This document shows positions 1-5,741 of a stretch of DNA of 7,989 nt, in pieces (the first letter of the stretch is position 1; the number at the start of each line of letters is the position of its first letter). Source of the stretch: Bacillota bacterium (GTDB lineage: Bacteria; Bacillota_I; Bacilli_A; RFN20; CAG-826); the NCBI GenBank assembly GCA_026387995.1, contig JAPLKQ010000114.1, positions 1 to 7,989 of the forward strand, in the 5' to 3' direction. The notes below the pieces were generated by a model. That model had not been told where the DNA came from, ran no database searches, and was given only the letters and a program-made list of their open reading frames with translations. Both the position numbers and the translations under genes were made by a program.

Positions 1-63
1 CTCAATGCCGTTGATGCAGCCGCCACAATGGATGCCGCCAATTTTGATTTCTACGATTTCCAT
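1..63 (-). CDS. HMA heavy-metal-binding protein, N-terminal 21 residues only
   Basis: The minus strand opens with ATG at 63-61 and reads 21 codons without a stop before the window ends. The peptide is MEIVEIKIGG followed by IHCGGCINGIE. The beta-strand-loop pattern with a CxxC pair (Cys13, Cys16) inside GGxHCGGCxNxIE is characteristic of heavy-metal-associated (HMA) domains, which bind Cu(I) or similar soft metals. These domains occur as free copper chaperones or at the N-terminus of P-type ATPases, and the remaining length is not visible, so the two cannot be separated. A GGTGG-like ribosome binding site (complement of 70-74) lies six bases upstream of the ATG. The gene is divergent from the membrane protein at 190. 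Family assignment is fairly sure; specific role and metal are unknown. Confidence 0.75.
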   Translation of the reverse strand, partial: MEIVEIKIGGIHCGGCINGIE

Positions 64-109
64 TTTAAACCACCGCCTTTACGGAACTATGCGTTCTAAA
101 TATAACATC

Positions 110-121
110 ATTCTATAGAAT
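110..121. promoter_or_regulatory. 12-bp perfect palindrome, candidate operator
   Basis: ATTCTATAGAAT is a perfect 12-base inverted repeat. It is flanked by an offset outer pair, CATC at 106-109 and GATG at 123-126. It lies between the divergent HMA gene and membrane-protein gene. A possible extended -10 for the minus gene (TGTTATATT, complement of 99-107) lies next to it, so a bound regulator could affect that promoter. The sequence is AT-rich like many metal-regulator sites, but I do not recognise it as a specific box. It could be chance in an AT-rich spacer. Confidence 0.35.
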
Positions 122-136
122 AGATGTGATAAATGA

Positions 137-165
137 TTGACGAGAGACCTTTCTAGGGATTAAAT
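137..165 (+). promoter_or_regulatory. Candidate sigma-A promoter for the membrane protein
   Basis: A -35 element TTGACG (137-142) is followed after 17 bases by TTAAAT (160-165), a four-of-six match to TATAAT. Transcription would start near 172. This makes the GTG at 172 an unlikely start codon and favours ATG 190, which would have a short leader containing GTGAGG. Confidence 0.5.
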
Positions 166-189
166 TAATGAGTGAGGCATAAAAACATA

Positions 190-690
190 ATGGAAAACCA
201 ATCTATGGCGCCGTTCGCCCTAAAAATAAAAAATAATCTTTTGGTCGTCATCTTATTTGCGCTGGCGATCGTTGGCATCGCCGCGTGCTACTTCCCGATT
301 TATCAAATCATCACGGCATCCCCTATTTATGATGTCCACCTCGTTCGAATCGGAACGCTTGAAACCTTTGAATATTTCACGTTCTTCGAGTCCCTATTTG
401 ATAGCGGCTTTCTGATCGTCGGCAACATCTTGATTGCCATCGGGTTCCTCCCGCTCGTCGGCGCGCTGCTTCTGGGCCCGCTCTTCTTCATCACTCCTAA
501 TAAGGAAATGACTAAATATTTCTTATTTGCCGTTTTCGGTGGCATCGGATCGATTGGCGCTATCTGCTTATTGATTCCCCGCATTCTCTCCTTGTGGGGT
601 TTGATCCCGCTCGCTGCTTCCGCGGCCATCATCGTCTTAGCGACGCTCAAAATCAGAAGCTTCGGGAATGCGCCTGTCGCTGCCAAATAA
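190..690 (+). CDS. Small four-helix integral membrane protein, unknown function
   Basis: From ATG 190 this encodes 166 residues with four hydrophobic stretches at about 16-35, 74-101, 109-131 and 133-152. The segment between helices one and two (about 40-70) is probably on the other side of the membrane. I see no catalytic motif, cysteine pair or known family signature, and I do not recognise the protein. The reading frame is open back to GTG 172, but ATG 190 is preferred. The predicted promoter would start transcription at about 172, and GTGAGG (172-177) is the only purine-rich site, although 12 bases is a long spacing. ATG 205 is a further alternative. The gene is followed by a strong terminator and has its own promoter, so it is probably a single-gene unit. 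Divergence from the metal-binding HMA gene may indicate shared regulation, but this is weak inference. Confidence 0.8.
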   Translation: MENQSMAPFALKIKNNLLVVILFALAIVGIAACYFPIYQIITASPIYDVHLVRIGTLETFEYFTFFESLFDSGFLIVGNILIAIGFLPLVGALLLGPLFFITPNKEMTKYFLFAVFGGIGSIGAICLLIPRILSLWGLIPLAASAAIIVLATLKIRSFGNAPVAAK

Positions 691-713
691 TTCACCAAGT
701 TCTTTATCAATTC

Positions 714-739
714 AAAGCCTCGTTCGCGAGGCTTTTTTT
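714..739 (+). terminator. Rho-independent terminator with UUCG loop
   Basis: The arm AAAGCCTCG (714-722) pairs perfectly with CGAGGCTTT (727-735) around a TTCG tetraloop, with seven T residues at 733-739. It lies 24 bases after the membrane-protein stop and ends that transcript. Confidence 0.93.
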
Positions 740-791
740 ATTGGATATTTTGAAACAATAAAGCACATTCGTTTTACCTTCTGCAATCTAG

Positions 792-797
792 TATACT
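792..797 (+). promoter_or_regulatory. Candidate -10 element for the SGNH hydrolase gene
   Basis: TATACT matches the -10 consensus in five of six positions. It lies directly after the upstream terminator and about 20 bases before the AAGGAG ribosome binding site (806-811). No good -35 hexamer is visible 16-18 bases upstream (only TTCGTT-like sequence near 768-773), so the promoter would be weak or activator-dependent. Confidence 0.4.
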
Positions 798-817
798 TAA
801 AGCGTAAGGAGCCTATC

Positions 818-1495
818 ATGACCCCACTTGAAATCGTTCTTGTTTGCGTGCTTGGCGTTGGCATTTCCGTTGCCGTTATCTTTCTCTTGGTCATCAACGC
901 CAACCGCACCAACCGCATCGATCTGTTTCATGCCATCAACCGTTCCGCCATTACCGGCCAAACTGTCTTTTTCGGAGATAGTCTGACCGACTTCTTTCCC
1001 ATCAGCGAATTCTTCCCCGGCAAGGTCATTTATAACCGTGGGATTACCGGCGACACAACCGAGCAGTTGCTCGGACGAATTGACACTGTCACCGCCATAC
1101 GTCCGAAGGCTGTATTCCTTCAAATCGGGACGAACGACCTCAATAAAAATAAAAAGCCGTCGGAAATCGTGAAAAACATCATGTTGATTAGCGACAAATT
1201 GAAAGCCGAACTGCCCGACGCGAAGATTCGCGTCATCTCCCTTTACCCGATCTCCCGCAACCGTAAAGTCCTCTCGACGTTCACCTGCCAGTTCCGGACC
1301 AATAAGAACATCAATATGACCAATGCTTTGCTACAAAACGCCTGCGTGAAAAAAGGATTGGATTTCATCGATATCCATCCCCTGCTCGCCACGGAAAAAG
1401 GCTCCCTCAAAAACGAGTATACGATTGAGGGACTCCACCTCTCCGAAAAAGGCTACGAAGTGGTCGCAAAAGCGCTTCGCCCCTATCTCGACTAA
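818..1495 (+). CDS. Membrane-anchored SGNH/GDSL-family hydrolase
   Basis: The protein has 225 residues. Residues 5-27 form one hydrophobic N-terminal segment (signal anchor), so the catalytic domain is probably outside the cell. SGNH blocks appear in order: GDSL at 53-56 with nucleophile Ser55, the block II glycine in RGITGDTT (Gly75/Gly78), GTND at 104-107 with Asn106, and the block V histidine His207 in EGLHLSEKGY. Such enzymes remove acyl or acetyl groups from lipids or cell-surface glycans; the substrate cannot be read from sequence. The usual block V Asp three residues before the His is Glu204 here. The start is ATG 818 because AAGGAG (806-811) lies six bases upstream. The frame stays open back to 668, but that extension would run through the terminator at 714-739. 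A terminator follows at 1506-1547. Family certain, substrate unknown. Confidence 0.9.
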   Translation: MTPLEIVLVCVLGVGISVAVIFLLVINANRTNRIDLFHAINRSAITGQTVFFGDSLTDFFPISEFFPGKVIYNRGITGDTTEQLLGRIDTVTAIRPKAVFLQIGTNDLNKNKKPSEIVKNIMLISDKLKAELPDAKIRVISLYPISRNRKVLSTFTCQFRTNKNINMTNALLQNACVKKGLDFIDIHPLLATEKGSLKNEYTIEGLHLSEKGYEVVAKALRPYLD

Positions 1496-1505
1496 AAACG
1501 AAAAT

Positions 1506-1547
1506 AAAAACACGGGATCGATTCTTTTTCTAAGAGGCCGTGTTTTT
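1506..1547. terminator. Bidirectional terminator between convergent genes
   Basis: AAAAACACGG (1506-1515) pairs with CCGTGTTTTT (1538-1547) around a 22-base loop. T-runs flank the stem on the plus strand (1543-1549) and, as A-runs at 1498-1510, on the minus strand. It can end both the hydrolase transcript and the convergent kinase transcript. Confidence 0.85.
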
Positions 1548-1558
1548 TTGTAGATTAT

Positions 1559-2470
1559 TTATTCGTTATTATCATGAATGATTTTGAGCAAGTTTTCAGG
1601 GGTCAATAAAGGGGAATTCGTGAGGGGACTTTCGAGGGCTATTTTGGCAGCGGCCGAGCCGCACTTCAAAGGGTCAAGTTTATTGACTTTGGCAAAGATC
1701 GTTCCCGAGAAGAAAGCATCCCCCGCACCGGACGTGCTGACGACGTCGACGGGATAGGCTTGGTGATGGCAGACGGTCTTGCCTTTGAAGAGATAACTGC
1801 CATTGCTGCCGTCGGTGATATAGAGCTCGCCGATACCTTTGGAAATCAGAGCCCTCCCGATGGTCTCAAGATTGACGCTGCTCGAGGATTGGCCGACTAA
1901 AGATTCCGCTTCGCGACGGCTGCATTTGAGGGTGGCGATACGGCGGAGATGGGGTAGCAATTTGAGGGCTTTGGTGGCCGAAATCGCATCGATGTAAACG
2001 GTCTTCTTGGCCTCGTTCAAAAGATAGGCTAAAACCATCGAATCAAGGTTGGTATCGACAACGATGATATCCGCGGCTTTGATCCAGTCGCAAATGATTG
2101 GGGTTTCTTTTAAATAATGGACATCCAGCTTGCCGAGCGCCTCCATGTCATTCACGCTGACGACCATCTCGCCGTCAGCGTCTAAGATGGCGATATAGGT
2201 CGGGGTAATTTTGCCGTCTACGACCAAGGCGTGTGACTCGATGCCGAGACTCGTCAAATGGTTGATTAAATTACGGCCGTTTTCGTCACTGCCGATGGCG
2301 GTGATAAAACGCGGTTTCAATCCCAGACGGGCAAGGTTCTCTAAAATGTTCCGGCCTACCCCGCCATCGGTTTGATAAACGTGGCCGGGATTGGAGTCCT
2401 TCATTTTAAGTGGCCCCGGAATTTGGCCATAGATATCAACGTTTGATCCGCCAATAACTAAAATATTCAT
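1559..2470 (-). CDS. psuK: PfkB-family kinase, probable pseudouridine kinase
   Basis: The 303-residue length is typical of ribokinase/PfkB enzymes, which transfer phosphate from ATP to a sugar or nucleoside hydroxyl. The N-terminal sequence IGGSNVDIYG, then DSNPG (25-29) and GGVGRNILENLARLG (36-50), is the pattern I associate with pseudouridine kinases (PsuK/YeiC), which make pseudouridine 5'-phosphate for cleavage by PsuG. The NDM at 108-110 fits the same family. The C-terminal PfkB signature is DVVSTSGAGDAFFSG (242-256), with catalytic base Asp251 in the GAGD anion hole. The start is secure: GGAGGAG (complement of 2476-2482) lies five bases before ATG 2470. No psuG glycosidase or nucleoside transporter is visible, so another PfkB substrate remains possible. 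The gene is divergent from the EAL protein and ends at the shared terminator. Confidence 0.85.
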   Translation of the reverse strand: MNILVIGGSNVDIYGQIPGPLKMKDSNPGHVYQTDGGVGRNILENLARLGLKPRFITAIGSDENGRNLINHLTSLGIESHALVVDGKITPTYIAILDADGEMVVSVNDMEALGKLDVHYLKETPIICDWIKAADIIVVDTNLDSMVLAYLLNEAKKTVYIDAISATKALKLLPHLRRIATLKCSRREAESLVGQSSSSVNLETIGRALISKGIGELYITDGSNGSYLFKGKTVCHHQAYPVDVVSTSGAGDAFFSGTIFAKVNKLDPLKCGSAAAKIALESPLTNSPLLTPENLLKIIHDNNE

Positions 2471-2528
2471 AAATTCTCCTCCAAATGATGGGATGGATAA
2501 TGGCTTTTGTACTGTGCCTTATATTGAT

Positions 2529-2556
2529 ATCATAACATTATCGATGAAAAATCAAA
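2529..2556 (-). promoter_or_regulatory. Candidate extended -10 promoter for the kinase gene
   Basis: On the minus strand TATGAT (complement of 2529-2534) is preceded by TGT (complement of 2535-2537), giving an extended -10. TTTGAT (complement of 2551-2556) lies 16 bases upstream as a -35. It overlaps the promoter region of the divergent EAL gene. Confidence 0.5.
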
Positions 2557-2566
2557 GAAGTGATTT
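2549..2566. promoter_or_regulatory. Inverted repeat in the divergent promoter region
   Basis: AAATCA (2549-2554) and TGATTT (2561-2566) form a perfect 6-base dyad with a 6-base spacer. It covers the putative -35 of the kinase promoter and touches the -10 of the EAL promoter. An 8-base palindrome TGATATCA (2525-2532) covers the kinase -10. Either could be an operator controlling both genes. No regulator is encoded nearby and chance is not excluded. Confidence 0.35.
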
Positions 2567-2571
2567 ATAAT
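2566..2571 (+). promoter_or_regulatory. Consensus -10 (TATAAT) for the EAL protein gene
   Basis: A perfect TATAAT lies 36 bases before the start codon. No clear -35 is visible 17 bases upstream (GATGAA at 2543-2548), which suggests a weak or activated promoter. The ribosome binding site TAGGAG (2595-2600) is seven bases before ATG 2608. Confidence 0.5.
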
Positions 2572-2607
2572 AAAAAGTAACGCATCGGGCCGGATAGGAG
2601 TTCCAAA

Positions 2608-5586
2608 ATGAAAACACTGAATCATTCTCTCGAACGCCCTATCGGTAAATATATTTTAATCAGCGCGATTTCTCTTGTCGTGATCATCGCGGCCATTTTC
2701 ATTAACTATTTTACAATCAATAATTTGGCTCTCCTCATCTTCATTTTGCTGGTTGGCGTCGACTTTCTCGTCAATATCGGTTACCGCCTTTACCAAGCGG
2801 TCCGGACCACCTCTTCGGCAGTTGAGAAAAGCTTAAAAATCGTCACCGCCCAAATCCAAAAACTGGATACTTTGGCAGCCTCCATGAATCCCGCGGACGC
2901 CCCTATCGAGGAACTGCAACGGCTAGAGCACCACATCAATGAACTGACGGAACGTTTCAGCCATTTGACCCTCGCCCTCAAAGAAGAACCGATTCCCGAA
3001 GATGTCGAAAAACGCATTCAAGAAAAAAAGCTCCTGAAAAGGGGCGAGTTCAATCAGGCGGTCTATTTCTATTCGCAAAGCAGCGCCGCTTACCGCTCTG
3101 CGTATTTTTTGGTCAAGATGGTCAATCCCGAATCCGACGAGTTTAAGGACCAACTGAAGGCCAGTCTTGAAAAACATTTTAAAACCGCCGTCTTCGGTGA
3201 TTTTTCGAGCGACACGATGGGCGTCTACATTCCCAAGGTCAATTCCTTGAGTCTCCTTAAGGCCAAAATCCGTAATTTTTATGTCGGCTTCGTGCCGGTC
3301 CGCCTTGATAAAAACCGGAAAGGGATGCTGGTGGCCCAAATTAAAATCGGGATTGTCGTTTTCCCTTACACCACACGCCGTGATTTTGAACGGGACGCCC
3401 TCTTTGCATTAAGCAAGGCCAAAGACATCTATCTCTATTTGCCGAAAATCCGGCAAAAAAACCTCATCCGTTATGAAACCCCCGAGAGCCTGAGCCGCCT
3501 TGCCCTCCTCAGCGCCGAACCGCTGATCGCCGAAGCCAAAAATTTAAACAACTTCCAACTCTTCAATGCGTTCTTAAACCGCGAGCTGCTCAACATTTCC
3601 AGCCAATTCGGGTTTGCCAATGCCGGGTACCTCTTATTGAATCCGTCGATGAGTGAATACAGCGTGCGTTTCGAGAAGAGCCGTGGCCATGAACATGCGA
3701 CCTTCCTGAAACTGAAAAAGATAGTGCTTGAAGATTTGAAACCAATCTTTTCTGCCGCCGATGAAACCGGCAGTTTGTATGGCAGCGAAATCGACTCCTT
3801 CCCCGCCGAACTGGGAAAAGTATTGACCAACCTGGAAATCAATTCCTTCTATTTTCAAGTCTTGCGCGACCGCGATAACGACCTGGGGCTCTTGTACTTC
3901 TGCTCCAGCGAACCCCGCCAGCCGCTGACCGTGAACGAGCAAACAACGCTCGCGCTTGTCGGCGCTTTGATGGCCGACGTCGCCAACGCGATCATCCGGC
4001 GCGAAAGCGATAACCGGACGCGCGATATTTTGGAGCACCTTTTAAAAACAGAAGAACGCTACGTCTATTTGATTGAAAAGAAAACCTACGCTTTGCGTTA
4101 TGTTTCGGAAAACCTTGCCCATTACCTCGGAAACCAAAAGACCATCGGCGAGCGTTGTTACAAAGTGTTGTTTGGCCGGGATACCCCTTGCGAGCAATGC
4201 CCCTTAATGGCTGGCAGCAAAGAAATCAGTTTACCACTCCTCTCTCCGCTTCCGCTCGTCCGTTCGCTACTCAATTACTCCGGGCGTCCTGACGAAGCCG
4301 CGATTGCGTTGACGCACCCGAAAATGGCCACTTCAGAAATTGACGGCCGTTATGTCGACCGTGAACTTTCCGTCAAAAACAAACTGCGTCTTGAACTTGA
4401 TTTACGGAACGCCGCAAACGAAGAACGGACCGGTTACCTGTTTTCCATCGCTTTGACGGATCCCGCGAACGCTCCGCAACTCAACGAAATTTGCCGAACG
4501 ATTGGTCAAGCCGGTTTTAGCGAGAATGTCTACCGCCTCAATGCCACCACTTTAGCAATCATCTTCCCAGATGCCGCCCGGTCATCCGCTTTCAACATGC
4601 TGGAAGACATTTATAAACGCATCCGCGCCGTCTTCCCGCTCCTTGAAACCGGCCCGCATTATTCAATGACCTTAGCCCAATACCCGAACGACATCCGCAA
4701 TCTGCTAGAGACTGAACAAATCCTGACCCTCGGCCATAAAAACTCGCTGAAGGCCGGCGACGATATGGTCTTCATCATCGGCAATAAACAAACCAGAAAA
4801 GCCGACCGCGAAGCTTATATTCTTGATTTAATCAAGGCCGCTCCTGTCAAAAAGACGCTCGAAAACTTCATCCAGCCGATGATTAACTTAGATACGAACC
4901 GGGCGATCGGCGGTGAGATTCTTTTACGGCTTTACGACGCCAACCGCGGCTATATCCCACCGGGAGAATTCGTCCCCCTCGTCAGCCGTAATAAAATGAT
5001 GTTCGATCTTGAAAAAGCGATGATGGTTGCCATCGGCGAGTTGTGGCAAGCGCACGGTTCTGACTTGCTACGTCCCAGCGGCGTCGAGAGAATCGGCATC
5101 AACATCTCGCGCGATTCGCTTTCCAACCCTGAATTTGCCGAAGAAATCAAAAAAATCATTAGCCGTTACCGCTTGCCGAAAAATTTCATTCAACTCGAGA
5201 TTTCAGAGCGGCTCTTCCTTGAAGACGATGCCGATATCAAACAGCTCACGAAGGCCCTTGAAGGCACGGGCGTGGTCTTCGCCCTCGACAACTTCACCAA
5301 CCGCTCCATTGATTTGGAAGTCATCGCTTCCCTGCCCTTCACTTGCCTCAAAGTGGACCGCGACATGGTCCGCAGCATCGAGAATGATAGCGAAGCGTTC
5401 ATTAATTTCGGTCATTTATTAAATAAAGCGAACGAATTAAAACTGACCATTATCGTCCAAGGCATCGAGACGGAGAGCCAAGCTAAAATCGTGCGGGAAT
5501 CGGGCGTTAGGCTCGGACAAGGCTTTGGGTTAGCGAAGCCGATGACCTTCAGCGATTTCATCAAATACCTGGACTATGAACAATAA
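2608..5586 (+). CDS. Membrane GGDEF(degenerate)-GAF-PAS-GGDEF(degenerate)-EAL protein
   Basis: The protein has 992 residues. Two membrane helices (about 15-35 and 39-59) are followed by a probable coiled coil (about 66-145). Residues 148-280 have the outline of a GGDEF domain, ending IGIVVFP...DALFALSKAKD, but the signature is SSDTM (200-204). Residues about 300-465 resemble a GAF domain. Residues about 470-545 look like a PAS domain with Cys517, Cys528 and Cys531 in a CYKVLFGRDTPCEQCP motif. Residues about 585-725 form a second GGDEF-like domain with VYRLNATTLAIIFP (641-654), where GGDEF is replaced by NATTL. Residues 738-990 form an EAL domain (c-di-GMP phosphodiesterase family): Glu770 in EILLR, Asn832, Glu864, Asp894, Lys915 and Gln971 are kept, but Asn895 and Gln951 replace metal-site Asp and Glu. 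Spacings match RocR as I recall it. I infer a signal receptor or weak phosphodiesterase at the membrane. No terminator follows before the riboswitch. Confidence 0.88.
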   Translation: MKTLNHSLERPIGKYILISAISLVVIIAAIFINYFTINNLALLIFILLVGVDFLVNIGYRLYQAVRTTSSAVEKSLKIVTAQIQKLDTLAASMNPADAPIEELQRLEHHINELTERFSHLTLALKEEPIPEDVEKRIQEKKLLKRGEFNQAVYFYSQSSAAYRSAYFLVKMVNPESDEFKDQLKASLEKHFKTAVFGDFSSDTMGVYIPKVNSLSLLKAKIRNFYVGFVPVRLDKNRKGMLVAQIKIGIVVFPYTTRRDFERDALFALSKAKDIYLYLPKIRQKNLIRYETPESLSRLALLSAEPLIAEAKNLNNFQLFNAFLNRELLNISSQFGFANAGYLLLNPSMSEYSVRFEKSRGHEHATFLKLKKIVLEDLKPIFSAADETGSLYGSEIDSFPAELGKVLTNLEINSFYFQVLRDRDNDLGLLYFCSSEPRQPLTVNEQTTLALVGALMADVANAIIRRESDNRTRDILEHLLKTEERYVYLIEKKTYALRYVSENLAHYLGNQKTIGERCYKVLFGRDTPCEQCPLMAGSKEISLPLLSPLPLVRSLLNYSGRPDEAAIALTHPKMATSEIDGRYVDRELSVKNKLRLELDLRNAANEERTGYLFSIALTDPANAPQLNEICRTIGQAGFSENVYRLNATTLAIIFPDAARSSAFNMLEDIYKRIRAVFPLLETGPHYSMTLAQYPNDIRNLLETEQILTLGHKNSLKAGDDMVFIIGNKQTRKADREAYILDLIKAAPVKKTLENFIQPMINLDTNRAIGGEILLRLYDANRGYIPPGEFVPLVSRNKMMFDLEKAMMVAIGELWQAHGSDLLRPSGVERIGINISRDSLSNPEFAEEIKKIISRYRLPKNFIQLEISERLFLEDDADIKQLTKALEGTGVVFALDNFTNRSIDLEVIASLPFTCLKVDRDMVRSIENDSEAFINFGHLLNKANELKLTIIVQGIETESQAKIVRESGVRLGQGFGLAKPMTFSDFIKYLDYEQ

Positions 5587-5591
5587 CTAAA

Positions 5592-5620
5592 TTGACTTTG
5601 AATTTTTATGTCTATATAAT
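5592..5620 (+). promoter_or_regulatory. Strong sigma-A-type promoter driving the riboswitch transcript
   Basis: TTGACT (5592-5597), a 17-base spacer and TATAAT (5615-5620) give a near-consensus promoter only five bases after the EAL gene stop. Transcription should begin at about 5625-5629, right at the 5' edge of the aptamer. The exported-protein genes can therefore be transcribed independently of the EAL gene. Confidence 0.85.
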
Positions 5621-5715
5621 TTTTATCAAAGAAAATAGCAAAGTTAGAGCAATCTAGCGACGCAAAGCTATAGGGCCTCAAAAGCACGAACGAGGTAGCC
5701 AGTTGCCTGATGAAA
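5621..5715 (+). promoter_or_regulatory. GEMM-I cyclic-dinucleotide riboswitch aptamer (A20 variant)
   Basis: The conserved GEMM-I core is present in order. GCAAA is at 5638-5642. A hairpin GTTAGA (5643-5648), GNRA loop GCAA (5649-5652) and TCTAGC (5653-5658) follows, then GACGCAAAGC (5659-5668). A second hairpin pairs CCTC (5676-5679) with GAGG (5692-5695), followed by TAGCC (5696-5700) and GTTGCC (5702-5707). A closing stem pairs ATCA (5625-5628) with TGAT (5708-5711). It extends to TTTTATCA/TGATGAAA if transcription starts early enough. GEMM-I aptamers bind c-di-GMP or, in the Ib variant, 3',3'-cGAMP. Aligned to the Vibrio Vc2 aptamer from memory, the ligand contacts are A5637 (position 20, usually G), A5664 (A47) and C5706 (C92), with G5631 and C5707 matching the flanking G14-C93 pair. 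The aptamer identity is strong; ligand choice is open. Confidence 0.9.
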
Positions 5716-5735
5716 CGGTAATCGACTACTTTTTT
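5696..5735 (+). terminator. Putative riboswitch-controlled terminator
   Basis: TAGCCAGTTGCC (5696-5707) can fold on GGTAATCGACTA (5717-5728) with ten of twelve positions paired (two of them G-U) and a nine-base loop. One C and six T residues (5730-5735) follow. The 5' arm overlaps the aptamer, including the C92-equivalent C5706, so forming this hairpin should exclude the ligand-bound aptamer. This predicts ligand-dependent antitermination (an ON switch). The hairpin is not GC-rich, so its efficiency is uncertain. Confidence 0.5.
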
Positions 5736-5741
5736 GTGGTT

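Noticed and set aside
668..817. N-terminal extension of the SGNH hydrolase to 668
   Set aside because: The extension would overlap the previous gene's end and read through a perfect terminator hairpin (714-739). ATG 818 has an AAGGAG site at ideal spacing.
797..1123. Minus-strand open frame opposite the hydrolase
   Set aside because: It is a shadow of a conserved family gene, with no ribosome binding site and low-complexity composition.
2923..4038. Minus-strand open frames within the EAL-protein gene
   Set aside because: They lie opposite clearly coding sequence with recognisable domains and have no family signature or start signals of their own.
5027..5422. 131-codon plus-strand frame inside the EAL domain
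   Set aside because: It overlaps the conserved EAL motifs in another frame, and its composition (rich in Ser, Arg and Pro) is typical of a frame shadow.
5635..5671. ATAGC (5635-5639) pairing with GCTAT (5667-5671) as the main second helix
   Set aside because: The complementarity is perfect, but known GEMM-I structures, as I recall them, pair the conserved GC at 5638-5639 with the GC of GACGC (5662-5663). I treat it as an alternative fold only.
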